Assembly: GCF_003259955.1 (NCBI RefSeq)
Contig: NZ_QLMK01000001.1
Coordinates: 434,001 to 498,000, forward strand
DNA from: Falsochrobactrum ovis
GTDB taxonomy: Bacteria > Pseudomonadota > Alphaproteobacteria > Rhizobiales > Rhizobiaceae
Direction of reading: 5' to 3'
Length of the DNA stretch: 64,000 nucleotides
Under the pieces are notes generated by a model. That model ran no database searches. It saw nothing but the letters and a program-made list of their open reading frames with translations, and was not told where the DNA came from. Positions 43,811 through 52,360 of this stretch are shown here, piece by piece (position 1 is the stretch's first letter; the number at the start of each line of letters is the position of its first letter). A program made the position numbers and the translations under genes.

Positions 43811-43901
43811 AATGTGACGGTAAGCAATGAGGTACCGCAATATCCGGTGTCTGTAATAAATAGGTGGAAAACAAATTTCGACTACGCGTCTCTCTTGTCC
43901 T

Positions 43902-44573
43902 CTAGCGCCCGCTAGTGAAACTTATTTTGTAATTTTCTAACTTCATCTTCACAATATTGATTTTGGTATGCGCTAAACTCTTTCGAATGAGATTTTCATC
44001 TTTATCTTGGATACGAGCACCTAGATATACACGAGCAACAGCGTCCACCGATCGGTATTTCACTGGGCCACTTTTTTTTGAGAAAAGCCTCCATTCTCGT
44101 TCATGTAGCCATCGCACTGACTTCGAACAAAGCGTCAGAATCGCCTTATCCCAAGCAGTTGTGTTATCATCAGTCAAAACTGGCGGAGTATCGTTGTAAT
44201 TCATTCGGGCAATACGGTGACTGTCATCAAGCTCCCTCAACAGTGACTGCGTTTTATAAGCCACACAAAAACCTTTGAATTGATCAGCATAGTGCGCCCA
44301 CATTGTTTCATAGTCATAGACCTCTGTAAAAGAAGCGATGCCCGCATCCTTTTGATGCTGACGTATTTGGGCTGAGTCTGTTCGGAATCGTCCTGCTATC
44401 ATGTAGCTTAAGCCTGGGGAATGCGCCCCTTCCATGGGGTCGTTCATTTCCTCAAATGGCGGACAGTAAATATATCGTTCGATAAGTGCCTTTATTTCCC
44501 GTTCGGTTTTCGATCCTGCTGGCCTAAATCTGTACAATCGAGACGGGATCCCATAAATACCAAGTTCCGCCAT
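43902..44573 (-). CDS. DUF2971 domain-containing protein
   Basis: A 223-residue protein of the DUF2971 family, recognised by YRFRP near the N-terminus, PPFEEMNDPMEG, MWAHYADQFKGFCVAYKTQ and LHEREWRLFSKK. Family function is not established; members are scattered accessory genes and some occur near defence genes. The codon use and base composition look more AT-rich than the flanking metabolic genes, suggesting acquisition. A 40-residue membrane peptide is encoded 3 bp upstream, in tandem. The pair lies beyond the 3' end of tRNA-Phe. Confidence 0.85.
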   Translation of the reverse strand: MAELGIYGIPSRLYRFRPAGSKTEREIKALIERYIYCPPFEEMNDPMEGAHSPGLSYMIAGRFRTDSAQIRQHQKDAGIASFTEVYDYETMWAHYADQFKGFCVAYKTQSLLRELDDSHRIARMNYNDTPPVLTDDNTTAWDKAILTLCSKSVRWLHEREWRLFSKKSGPVKYRSVDAVARVYLGARIQDKDENLIRKSLAHTKINIVKMKLENYKISFTSGR

Positions 44574-44576
44574 TGA

Positions 44577-44699
44577 TCATTGGTTCCCGGCTTTATTTTT
44601 CATCCGCATTGAGCGATAGTTTGTAATCAGCTGCTTCTGGGCAATCATCAAGCATCCGAATACAAGTGCCGTAATAATTACACGAGCAAATATTTCCAT
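44577..44699 (-). CDS. 40-residue membrane peptide paired with the DUF2971 gene
   Basis: A short frame on the minus strand begins with ATG behind a very strong GGAGGGGG ribosome-binding site and encodes 40 residues: MEIFAR, a single hydrophobic helix (VIITALVFGCLMIA), then a positively charged tail with K, R and N. It predicts a one-pass membrane peptide with the basic end in the cytosol. The stop is 3 bp before the DUF2971 ATG, so the two are probably co-translated. No family recognised. Small single-helix partners can be toxins, anchors or regulators; which applies is open. Confidence 0.65.
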   Translation of the reverse strand: MEIFARVIITALVFGCLMIAQKQLITNYRSMRMKNKAGNQ

Positions 44700-45082
44700 A
44701 GCCCCCTCCGATTTCTCACAAGCTGGCAGAGGCGCGGCGGGCGGTCAAGGACAATAGAGACCTTTGCCTCTGTTGTTTGATGCAGGTGTGGAGATATGCG
44801 GCAGCTAGAAGGTAATGCGAGGTATATCGCTAATAGGAAAAACTCAATTCTTTATTTTTCAGAGACGTGCCGTTCGCAATAAGCTTTACAAGGTGAGAAT
44901 CACGTTGAATGCTGAGCGCTTGAGATTGGGAGATGTTCTATGTTCCGCGTTGCGTCCACCCTGCCGCGACATATTACGAACCATTCAAACGCTCACGGTT
45001 CAGTGCAACATGACATCACTGGAAGCGGCTTGTTAAGCTCGATTTTTGTGATTTAACTGATTAATTTTTCTTTGAAAAGAGG
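44700..45082. other. 383-bp gene-free stretch between the small peptide gene and tRNA-Phe
   Basis: Only one short open frame (44815-45036) exists, and its sequence is unlike a protein. I see no tRNA fragment repeat, terminator or known RNA. The promoter of the DUF2971 pair should lie near 44700-44800. Confidence 0.45.
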
Positions 45083-45158
45083 TGGTGCCCGGAGACGGAT
45101 TCGAACCGCCGACACGCGGATTTTCAATCCGCTGCTCTACCACCTGAGCTATCCGGGC
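45083..45158 (-). tRNA. tRNA-Phe (anticodon GAA)
   Basis: A complete 76-nt cloverleaf on the minus strand: acceptor GCCCGGA/TCCGGGC, D arm with GCTCAGG, anticodon loop TTGAAAA (GAA at 45123-45125), T arm with GTTCGAATC and encoded CCA. Confidence 0.97.
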
Positions 45159-45327
45159 ATCCTACGTAAGGCATAAACCTTACCGTATAGCAGACTATCT
45201 TTCTGCCGAGAGTGGGTGGGTTATAGCATTAAATTTCGCACTGTCCAGCACTGTCGTGAAATTTTTATAAGCTTTTCGCCCAGACCTTCTAAACTACCGT
45301 TATCGCTGTGGAAAACGGCCTCAAAAC

Positions 45328-45543
45328 CTAAGTGTCACTGTCTTCTTCATCCAAAATTGGTTTGCCGGGAATAACGTAACTACCGGAAAGCCATCGATTA
45401 AGATCAATGTTTTTGCAGCGGATTGAACAGAAGGGGTAAGCATCGCGAATCGAATTCTTGCCGCATTCCGGGCACGGGCGGGTTGGGCGCAACGGCGTAA
45501 CCTGTGGGCTACCGCCAGAAGGGGCAGTTTTTTTCTCACTCAT
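45328..45543 (-). CDS. yacG: DNA gyrase inhibitor YacG
   Basis: A 71-residue zinc protein of the YacG family, which binds and inhibits gyrase in E. coli. The zinc ligands are in CPECGKNS and [19 protein letters not shown]; the acidic tail (DEEDSDT) is usual. It lies 4 bp after maf, in the order infA-maf-yacG shared with Brucella relatives. Confidence 0.95.
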   Translation of the reverse strand: MSEKKTAPSGGSPQVTPLRPTRPCPECGKNSIRDAYPFCSIRCKNIDLNRWLSGSYVIPGKPILDEEDSDT

Positions 45544-45547
45544 CTTG

Positions 45548-46180
45548 CTACACCTTTCCGCTCGACCAATTTCCCAACACCGGATAACCCGCGGCTGAAA
45601 GAAGGTTCACGGTTTCATGTAGTGGCAGACCTACCACATTGCTATAATCGCCCACCAGCTTGACAACAAAACTGCCAGCGAGACCCTGAACGGCATATCC
45701 GCCTGCTTTTCCGCGCCATTCACCTGAGTTCAAATAAGCATCTATTTCTTGGCGTGTCAGTCGCTTAAAACGAAGTCGCGTCTCCACGACCGCAACCCGT
45801 TGATTACCGTTGGGCAGAATAAGACTGACGCCCGTGAAAACCTTGTGTGTACGTCCCGATAACAGGCGTAAGCATTCACGTGCTTCGTCCGACGATTCGG
45901 CCTTGGGCAAAATTCGTCGGCCAACCGCCACAACCGTATCGGCTGCTAGAATAAGCGCCTTGGAAAAACTCTCATCACTCCGAAGCCGCTCATGCGCTGC
46001 ATTGGCCTTTTCCCGGGCGAGCCGTCGCGCCAGTGAACGCGGATGTTCAGCGCGTTGCGGCGTTTCATCAATATCGGCAGGCTGAATATGATCAGGATCA
46101 ATGCCAACTTGCCTCAAAAGCTCGATCCGCCGGGGAGAGCCGGAGGCAAGAACCAGCTTATGTTGCGCGCTTACTGACAA
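45548..46180 (-). CDS. maf: Maf-family nucleoside triphosphate pyrophosphatase
   Basis: A 210-residue Maf/YhdE-type enzyme that hydrolyses non-canonical or modified NTPs. The N-terminal signature [43 protein letters not shown] and [18 protein letters not shown] are all present, the last with the residues typical of dTTP/UTP-acting members. It is 22 bp downstream of infA and 4 bp upstream of yacG. Confidence 0.94.
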   Translation of the reverse strand: MSVSAQHKLVLASGSPRRIELLRQVGIDPDHIQPADIDETPQRAEHPRSLARRLAREKANAAHERLRSDESFSKALILAADTVVAVGRRILPKAESSDEARECLRLLSGRTHKVFTGVSLILPNGNQRVAVVETRLRFKRLTRQEIDAYLNSGEWRGKAGGYAVQGLAGSFVVKLVGDYSNVVGLPLHETVNLLSAAGYPVLGNWSSGKV

Positions 46181-46202
46181 GGCTTTTCCCGAAATGGAGA
46201 GA

Positions 46203-46421
46203 TTATTTGAAACGGTAGGTAATGCGACCCTTGGTCAGGTCGTAAGGGGTCATTTCTACCAAGACCTTATCACCTGCCAGAACACGAATGCGGTTTTTAC
46301 GCATGCGGCCTGCCGTGTGCGCAATGATTTCGTGTTCATTTTCGAGCTTTACGCGAAACATTGCATTTGGGAGCAGCTCCGTAACAACACCTGGAAACTC
46401 GAGGACTTCTTCTTTCGCCAT
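46203..46421 (-). CDS. infA: Translation initiation factor IF-1
   Basis: A 72-residue OB-fold protein that binds the ribosomal A site during initiation. Sequence [18 protein letters not shown], then [19 protein letters not shown] and [16 protein letters not shown], is almost invariant in alphaproteobacteria. The start is at ATG 46421; the open frame extends further to 46460, but those residues are not part of the family. Confidence 0.98.
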   Translation of the reverse strand: MAKEEVLEFPGVVTELLPNAMFRVKLENEHEIIAHTAGRMRKNRIRVLAGDKVLVEMTPYDLTKGRITYRFK

Positions 46422-46532
46422 GCGATACCTGTTTCTTTCTTTGATAAAAATAGCCCACAAGCGGGGCTGAACCTATTTTGCGCGGAACCTATATGATTAG
46501 GCCGCATTTGTGAACAACCGAATTGGATCAAC

Positions 46533-47006
46533 CTATTTCGACGCAAATTTGCATGAGATTTGGCGTTTCAATCGATCTCTGACATCGCGATAGGCATTTA
46601 TGATCTGCTCTCGACTTCCCGTAACCAATGTTGGGTCTGGTATAGGCCAATATTCAACATCGATGGAAAATCCTTGGATGCGCTCCAGAACGGCGTCATG
46701 CGCGAGAGGTGCGAGCGTTACAATGAGATCAAAATAGCCATCTGCGAGTTCTTCTATACCACGTGGCTGCCTATCATCAAGTGACAAGCCTTCTTCCGAC
46801 AGAACTGCATCGACAAAAGGGTCCCGTTCGCCACGTTTAATGCCCGCCGATGCCACATATATATTGGGTGGCAACATCCTTCTTGCAAGCAGTTCAGCGA
46901 TGGGAGAGCGTATCGAATTTTTTCCGCATACGAATAGAATAGAGCTGGGGCATTTTAGATCCTGAAAGACATTTGTCGGAAGCGCAATATCATCGTCGAT
47001 CCTCAT
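46533..47006 (-). CDS. Low-molecular-weight protein tyrosine phosphatase-like protein
   Basis: A 157-residue LMW-PTP/ArsC-fold protein. The phosphate-binding loop is C27-x5-R33 (FVCGKNSIRSP), and the general-acid aspartate is in PIPDPTLV. A GK pair replaces the usual GN of the loop. The conserved location hisD-UPF0262-phosphatase-infA is shared by Rhizobiales. The N-terminal 20 residues are extra. Substrate unknown; an arsenate-reductase role is less likely without ars genes. Confidence 0.9.
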   Translation of the reverse strand: MRIDDDIALPTNVFQDLKCPSSILFVCGKNSIRSPIAELLARRMLPPNIYVASAGIKRGERDPFVDAVLSEEGLSLDDRQPRGIEELADGYFDLIVTLAPLAHDAVLERIQGFSIDVEYWPIPDPTLVTGSREQIINAYRDVRDRLKRQISCKFASK

Positions 47007-47012
47007 CGATGA

Positions 47013-47495
47013 TTACCCCCGATAATGCAGGACGCAAACAAGCGTGAACAGCCGCCGCGCGGTTTGAAAGTCCATAGCGATTTTGCCATCCAGCCGCGCT
47101 TGCAGCGCTTGAGATCCCTCATTGTGTAACCCCCGGCGTCCCATATCGATCGCCTCAATCTTACTGGGACTGGCTGTTCGGATCGCCTCATAATAGCTTT
47201 CACAAACCATAAAGTAATCACGCACCACGCGGCGCAACGGTGTCAGCGACAAAATATGCGTCGCTACTTCTTCGCCGCACTCTCGGCTGATAGAGAAGAC
47301 CAATCGCTTTTCTATTGCAGAAAGCTTGAGCTTATACGGACCTCCTTTGAGATCCCCCACCGGATAAAAAGAATTATCTTCGATTAAATCGAAAATTGCT
47401 ACCGCACGTTCATGCTCCACATCGGGCGTAGACCGCCCGATGGTTTCATCAAGCTCGATATCGACGAGCCGAGCATTAGGAACGCCGGCAGACAT
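47013..47495 (-). CDS. UPF0262 family protein
   Basis: A 160-residue member of the UPF0262 family, conserved in Rhizobiales and always next to hisD. Conserved segments: [36 protein letters not shown] and [19 protein letters not shown]. No catalytic motif is known. It lies 6 bp after hisD and 6 bp before the phosphatase gene, so all three are probably one transcript. Confidence 0.92.
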   Translation of the reverse strand: MSAGVPNARLVDIELDETIGRSTPDVEHERAVAIFDLIEDNSFYPVGDLKGGPYKLKLSAIEKRLVFSISRECGEEVATHILSLTPLRRVVRDYFMVCESYYEAIRTASPSKIEAIDMGRRGLHNEGSQALQARLDGKIAMDFQTARRLFTLVCVLHYRG

Positions 47496-47501
47496 GCTTC
47501 C

Positions 47502-48794
47502 TCATAGGTTCAGCCTTATGGCGACAGACTGCGCATGCGCATCCAGACCTTCAGCACGGGCGATTTCAATGGCAGCCGGTCCCAAAATGCGCAATTGTTC
47601 CGCACCAAGTTTGAGCAGCGATGTGCGCTTCATATAGTCAAGCACGGAGAGACCGGACGAAAAACGCGCCGAACGTGCTGTCGGTAGAACGTGATTACAT
47701 CCACCCACATAATCGCCAATGACCTCTGGCGTGTGTGCGCCGATAAAAATCGATCCAGCATTGCGGATCTTTGAAACCAGTGCTTCCGGATCAGCCGTCG
47801 CAATTTCCAGATGTTCAGCAGCAATCCGATTGGCGAGCGGTACGGCCGCTTCCAGATCATCAACCAGTATAATGGCACCAAAATCACGCCAACTAGCGGC
47901 AGCAGTTTCAGCACGCGGAAGAGTGAGTAGCTGACGCTCGACGGCTTGCGCTACCGAATTGGCAAAAGCCTCATCATCTGTCATCAGGATGGATTGCGCA
48001 GCGCGGTCATGTTCTGCCTGTGCTAAAATATCAGCAGCCAGCCAATCAGGATTATTGTCTTTATCTGCAATAACCAAAACTTCGGACGGCCCAGCGATCA
48101 TATCGATGCCAACAGTGCCAAATACAATACGCTTGGCGGCGGCGACATAGGCATTGCCCGGGCCAACGATCTTGGCAACCGGTGCAATTGTCTCGGTACC
48201 ATAGGCGAGTGCCGCAATCGCTTGCGCACCGCCAACCCGGTAAATTTCTGTGATCCCCGCAAGGCGGGCCGCTACCAGCACCAAAGGATTGAGAACGCCA
48301 TTGGGGGAGGGGACAACCATGACAATACGATCAACCCCCGCCACTTTTGCCGGAACTGCGTTCATCAAAACCGAGCTTGGATAGCTCGCCGTGCCGCCAG
48401 GCACATAAAGGCCGACTGCTTCGATAGCCGTCCAGCGCGATCCCAGTTCAACCCCCAGTTCATCAGTATAGCGATCATCCTGCGGCTTTTGGCGGGCATG
48501 ATGTTTTTCGATCCGATCACGAGCTAATTTGAGCGCTTCTATGGTGGATTTGGGCGCTGCATCGAAAGCAGAGTCAATTTCCGCTGCCGTAACCGCAATC
48601 CCTGTCTTTTCCAGATCAATATTATCGAAACGGCGCGAATATTCGATCAATGCAGCGTTGCCTTCTTGGCGTACGCGCTGAACGATTTCACGCGCTGCTT
48701 TGTCTACATCTTCAGACGCTTCTCGTTTACTCAATAAAAAAGCGGCGAACTTCTGTTCGAAGTCGGGATCGGTTTGTCTGAGTGTAATGGCCAC
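47502..48794 (-). CDS. hisD: Histidinol dehydrogenase HisD
   Basis: A 430-residue zinc enzyme catalysing the last two oxidations of histidine biosynthesis. Segments VPGGTASYPSSVLMNAVPAKVAGV, KIVGPGNAYVAAAKRIVFG, GPSEVLVIAD, ILAQAEHDRAAQSILMT and NHVLPTARSARFSSGLSVLDYMKRTS are diagnostic. No other his gene is nearby, as is common in this order. It is preceded by a DUF2948 gene. Confidence 0.97.
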   Translation of the reverse strand: MAITLRQTDPDFEQKFAAFLLSKREASEDVDKAAREIVQRVRQEGNAALIEYSRRFDNIDLEKTGIAVTAAEIDSAFDAAPKSTIEALKLARDRIEKHHARQKPQDDRYTDELGVELGSRWTAIEAVGLYVPGGTASYPSSVLMNAVPAKVAGVDRIVMVVPSPNGVLNPLVLVAARLAGITEIYRVGGAQAIAALAYGTETIAPVAKIVGPGNAYVAAAKRIVFGTVGIDMIAGPSEVLVIADKDNNPDWLAADILAQAEHDRAAQSILMTDDEAFANSVAQAVERQLLTLPRAETAAASWRDFGAIILVDDLEAAVPLANRIAAEHLEIATADPEALVSKIRNAGSIFIGAHTPEVIGDYVGGCNHVLPTARSARFSSGLSVLDYMKRTSLLKLGAEQLRILGPAAIEIARAEGLDAHAQSVAIRLNL

Positions 48795-48865
48795 GCGGGT
48801 ATTCCTTCAAACTTCAATATAGGCCTATGCACTCACGTCATGGGCAATCTGGATTGATGTCGCAA

Positions 48866-49306
48866 TCAGACCTCATGTCGCGGCAAGGAATTGGCTTCCC
48901 ACGCCGCACCAAGGTCTGTCATCTGCGCCTCAATACATTCTACATCAAGGCGGATAGCGGCATTTGCAGAAAATGTCAGTTCTATTGTTCCGGCAGGCGG
49001 GACACTGGCGATAAACCGAATTGCCAGCAGCGACAGAACGTCTTCGCTTTTTGTCCGATCAATCTTGGCGGCTTGGACCTGATTGACCCGGTTGAAATGC
49101 AGTGCCGTTCGACGACGCTGATAAACGGGCTTGCGCAGAAAACGTGGTTTTGCCTCCTCCCAAACGAACCGATTGCTAGCCAGAATAAACCGCTTTTCCT
49201 TGGGGAAATATTGAAGATCAGAGACCTTGAGCACCGCATCTTGAAGATGGGCAGAGACAATCTGCAAGTCTTCTTCATCAAGCGCCACAAGTTTCAACAT
49301 TTCCAT
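48866..49306 (-). CDS. DUF2948 family protein
   Basis: A 146-residue protein of the DUF2948 family of alphaproteobacteria, starting LKLVALDEEDLQIVSAHLQDAVLKVSDL and continuing PKEKRFILASNRFVWE. Function unknown. The gene sits between murA and hisD as in relatives, and probably heads the hisD operon. An in-frame ATG two codons later (49300) is an alternative start. Confidence 0.9.
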   Translation of the reverse strand: MEMLKLVALDEEDLQIVSAHLQDAVLKVSDLQYFPKEKRFILASNRFVWEEAKPRFLRKPVYQRRRTALHFNRVNQVQAAKIDRTKSEDVLSLLAIRFIASVPPAGTIELTFSANAAIRLDVECIEAQMTDLGAAWEANSLPRHEV

Positions 49307-49433
49307 AATCAGACTATTCCTGTCGTTAGGGCGATACGCTTCGGTTGCATATAGGGCAATCTTGCATGTTCATGAGAAAAAATCGACGGGCTTTTCCGAT
49401 TGCGCGCTGTTCTCATGAGTTCACGCGGGGAAC

Positions 49434-49465
49434 AAAAAGGCCGGACACCTAAAAAGGCTCCGGCC
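49434..49465 (-). terminator. Rho-independent terminator of murA
   Basis: Arms GGCCGGA and TCCGGCC with a 13-nt loop are followed, on the minus strand, by TTTTT. It lies 14 bp after the murA stop. Confidence 0.88.
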
Positions 49466-49478
49466 ACTGCTTCCGCAA

Positions 49479-50768
49479 TCAGCTGCGAATACGCTCAACT
49501 TCTGCGCCGCAGCGGGAAAGTTTTTCTTCAAGCCGCTCAAAGCCTCGATCAAGATGATAGACACGATTGACCATCGTTTCACCTTCTGCGGCAAGCCCCG
49601 CAATGACTAGCGAGACCGAAGCGCGCAGATCGGTTGCCATCACCTGTGCACCCTTAAGGCGTTCAACCCCTTCAACCGTTGCTGTTTGACCGGATAGAGA
49701 GATTTTTGCTCCTAATCGGGCCAATTCCTGAACATGCATAAAACGGTTTTCAAAAATCGTCTCGGTAATATTCGACGTTCCCCTGGCCTTGGTCATCAGA
49801 CCCATAAATTGAGCCTGTAGATCGGTAGGGAAGCCAGGGAAAGGATCGGTCGTAATGTTTACCGGCTCAATCCCGTGTCCGTTGCGCACAACGCGCAGCC
49901 CACTATTGGTTTCGGTGATTTCAGTCCCCGTCTGGCGCAAGGCATCAAGTGCGGCCGCGAGCAGATTTTCTTGTGCGCCTTCTAGCAGAACGTCGCCGCC
50001 TGCCATGGCTACGGCCATCGCATAAGTACCGGTTTCAATACGGTCTGGAATGACCCGTACACGCGCGCCAGAGAGGCTGGTAACGCCCTGAACATGAATG
50101 GTGCTGGTTCCGGCACCCGTAATTTTTGCGCCCATCGCGTTGAGGCAATCTGCAAGATTAACCACTTCTGGTTCACGTGCGGCATTTTCAATGATGGTTT
50201 CGCCCTTTGCCAGCGTGGCTGCCATCAACATGACATGGGTCGCGCCAACCGATACTTTCGGGAATTTATAGTGCGCGCCAACCAAACCCTTTCGGGCCCG
50301 TGCCTTTGCATATCCATTTTCGATATTTATTTCAGCGCCAAGCGATTCAAGGCTTTCTAGCAGCAGATCGACCGGCCTTGTGCCAATGGCGCAGCCCCCA
50401 GGTAGCGAGACATTCGCTTCGCCAGTCCGCGCCAGAAGCGGCCCAATAACCCAGAAGCTCGCACGCATTTTAGAGACCAGCTCATAGGGAGCGGTCGTGT
50501 CGACAATATTGCGCGCAGTAAAGTGGATGGTGCGCGAATAAGCACCGTTTTGGTGTTCGCGCCGACCATTGACCGAATAATCGACGCCATGATTTCCAAG
50601 AATGCGGATCAGCTGTTCCACATCGGCCAGATGGGGGACATTTTCGAGCGTCAAAGTATCGTCGGTCAGAAGCGAGGCAATCATCAGCGGCAATGCAGCA
50701 TTTTTTGCCCCTGAGATGGGAATAACACCGTTGAGTTTATTGCCACCGACAATTTTGATGCGATCCAT
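49479..50768 (-). CDS. murA: UDP-N-acetylglucosamine 1-carboxyvinyltransferase MurA
   Basis: A 429-residue enzyme of the first committed step of peptidoglycan synthesis, adding enolpyruvate to UDP-GlcNAc. Typical features: [28 protein letters not shown] at the start, the active-site cysteine loop [17 protein letters not shown] (the target of fosfomycin in homologues), and [14 protein letters not shown]. It is transcribed apart from the DUF2948-hisD block because of the terminator between them. Confidence 0.97.
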   Translation of the reverse strand: MDRIKIVGGNKLNGVIPISGAKNAALPLMIASLLTDDTLTLENVPHLADVEQLIRILGNHGVDYSVNGRREHQNGAYSRTIHFTARNIVDTTAPYELVSKMRASFWVIGPLLARTGEANVSLPGGCAIGTRPVDLLLESLESLGAEINIENGYAKARARKGLVGAHYKFPKVSVGATHVMLMAATLAKGETIIENAAREPEVVNLADCLNAMGAKITGAGTSTIHVQGVTSLSGARVRVIPDRIETGTYAMAVAMAGGDVLLEGAQENLLAAALDALRQTGTEITETNSGLRVVRNGHGIEPVNITTDPFPGFPTDLQAQFMGLMTKARGTSNITETIFENRFMHVQELARLGAKISLSGQTATVEGVERLKGAQVMATDLRASVSLVIAGLAAEGETMVNRVYHLDRGFERLEEKLSRCGAEVERIRS

Positions 50769-50980
50769 GTTTCACCTTCTGGGCTGAAGCGGTGCCCGAT
50801 TAGATTTGCAAAGCTCCGCAGCCCATTGGGCGTCGCGACGATGCATCAGAATACTACGAATTTTGCGGCGATATCAGGTTTATCGCGAATCAAAACCTGA
50901 ACGCAGTGCCGCCCACAATTTTGTAGAGCTTTTAACGCAGCCTGCGCCGATCTTCAAGAAAGGCTTTATCTCTCTTCGGT

Positions 50981-51163
50981 CTACTCGTCACTGGAGCGGG
51001 CAGCTCTGATACCATCCGTCCGCTCATCGGCTTCCCCAGCTCGGCGTGCGCGCATCTGTTCCTTGCGTCGGAGTAGATTCGCTCGCAACTGTTCGGCGCG
51101 CCGTTTTTTCCGCGGGTCCGACTCAGTAGGGGGTGTTTTTCTTGGCTTTTCTTCACTCATCAT
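50981..51163 (-). CDS. Small basic conserved protein upstream of murA
   Basis: A 60-residue, highly charged protein (PRKKRRAEQLRANLLRRKEQMRARRAGE) predicted to form one basic helix with an acidic tail. I recall short proteins with a similar RxxLRxNLxRRKxQxRAR motif next to murA in other Rhizobiales, so it is probably a true gene. Function unknown. In-frame ATG at 51160 is an equal alternative start; the ribosome-binding site is weak. Confidence 0.65.
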   Translation of the reverse strand: MMSEEKPRKTPPTESDPRKKRRAEQLRANLLRRKEQMRARRAGEADERTDGIRAARSSDE

Positions 51164-51306
51164 CGTTAACTATTGTCATAAAATGCTTAGAAATGGGGGT
51201 TTTATCCACTTTTTGCTTAGATTCCAGCATTATGTGCAAAGAAATGCAATTGGCCGCTTGCGATTTGTGTAATGATGTGGCAGAAGTCCGCCGCGTTCAG
51301 ACGAAT

Positions 51307-51381
51307 GCTGCGGTAGCTCAGTGGTAGAGCACTCCATTGGTAATGGAGAGGTCGAGAGTTCAATCCTCTCTCGCAGCACCA
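51307..51381 (+). tRNA. tRNA-Thr (anticodon GGT)
   Basis: A 75-nt cloverleaf: acceptor GCTGCGG/TCGCAGC (one G-U pair), anticodon stem CTCCA/TGGAG with loop TTGGTAA (GGT at 51339-51341), T arm with GTTCAATCC and an encoded CCA. Confidence 0.97.
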
Positions 51382-51416
51382 TTTCCCCACCTATTTATGA
51401 TATTGCGATTAAAGCC

Positions 51417-51560
51417 AGCCGCCGCACCAATGCCGACAAGCGCGCTGCCGTCCTGCCCATATTGGATACCCACCTTGATCTATCTGATTGCGAGATTGCC
51501 CGGCATCTCGGCGTAAGCCCTCAAATGGTCGGCAATTGGTGCAGGCGCATTGTGGCTTGA
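51417..51560 (+). pseudogene. Remnant of a helix-turn-helix protein at the 3' end of tRNA-Thr
   Basis: An open frame leading out of the tRNA ends in about 47 residues that look like real protein: SRRTNADKRAAVLPIL, then DCEIARHLGVSPQMVGNWCRR. The TxADKRxAV...SDxEIARxxGVS pattern is that of HTH segments in plasmid- and phage-borne partition or replication regulators. No start codon or ribosome-binding site exists between the tRNA and this stretch, so it is probably a 5'-truncated leftover of an element once integrated at tRNA-Thr. Confidence 0.5.
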
Positions 51561-51576
51561 TGATGTGCGGATGGCT

Positions 51577-51843
51577 TTATTGCGCCTTGATTATTTTGGA
51601 CGCGATAAACCAGCCAACGATAGGCGTAACAATTGCGCTTATAACCACAGCCCAAATCATAGGATAGGCTGGATTCTGTGAAAGCCCTGGCACTGTCAGG
51701 ATTACGATGAATTCGATACCAACCAAAACGATGAACGCAATCGAACTTATGATCGATGCCAATTGTAGTTTTGTCCCCACAATGCTCTCCAGAAGAATAC
51801 ATATTGATCCTTGCATGATGGATTTTCCGCAACCATCACGCAT
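51577..51843 (-). CDS. Small hypothetical membrane protein
   Basis: An 88-residue frame with two long hydrophobic segments (about 31-54, IISSIAFIVLVGIEFIVILTV, and 61-83, MIWAVVISAIVTPIVGWFI) joined by a polar loop and ending in a basic ASKIIKAQ. The amphipathic start could also be ATG 51816 (79 aa), which has a purine-rich GGAAAA box; the longer one has none. AT-rich and without recognised family. It converges with the tRNA-Thr-linked remnant, so it may belong to the same former element. Confidence 0.5.
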   Translation of the reverse strand: MRDGCGKSIMQGSICILLESIVGTKLQLASIISSIAFIVLVGIEFIVILTVPGLSQNPAYPMIWAVVISAIVTPIVGWFIASKIIKAQ

Positions 51844-52056
51844 TGATTAGGGTCAAAGGTATGTGACTGGCTAATGAGCGTCAAATGCTCAAACGAAAAG
51901 ACAGATTGCAGCTATCATGCTTGGCTTATCACTTTAGCAGTCGCCAAAATACATTGGAGGGAAGAGATGAGGGCGAAGATGTGGGAAAGAAATGGGAGAA
52001 GAAAGTCTCTTAATCCACAAAGGCAAGTAACATCACTGCTTTAGGAAAAGAAGAAA

Positions 52057-52133
52057 TGGCGCACCCGAAAGGATTCGAACCTCTGACCCCCAGATTCGTA
52101 GTCTGGTGCTCTATCCAGCTGAGCTACGGGTGC
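52057..52133 (-). tRNA. tRNA-Arg (anticodon ACG)
   Basis: A 77-nt cloverleaf on the minus strand: acceptor GCACCCG/CGGGTGC, anticodon stem CCAGA/TCTGG with loop CTACGAA (ACG at 52097-52099; A34 is normally edited to inosine), T arm with GTTCGAATC and encoded CCA. Confidence 0.97.
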
Positions 52134-52360
52134 TTGCCTTGTTGCCCGCTCGTTGCGGCGCAGGCGGTTGATAATCGGACCTGCACTTAAATGCAAGCAC
52201 CTTCTGAGAAAAAAATCGTTTATTTAACAAAATCTGTGAAAATATACGTTTTCTACCCTTATTGCCGCGCTGAACCGTCCTTTTTTAAAGGCGCTGTGGA
52301 GATCATGAGCAGGTTTCGCGCTCGCAGAAAGATTCGAGCGAGTCAAAAAGATGCAGCTGG

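Noticed and set aside
44815-45036. Open frame of 73 codons before tRNA-Phe
   Set aside because: Composition is not protein-like and I recognise no motif; no ribosome-binding site.
43739-45158. Possible genomic island bounded by a repeat of the tRNA-Phe 3' end
   Set aside because: I looked for a second copy of the tRNA end near 43740-43900 and found none; no integrase gene is present.
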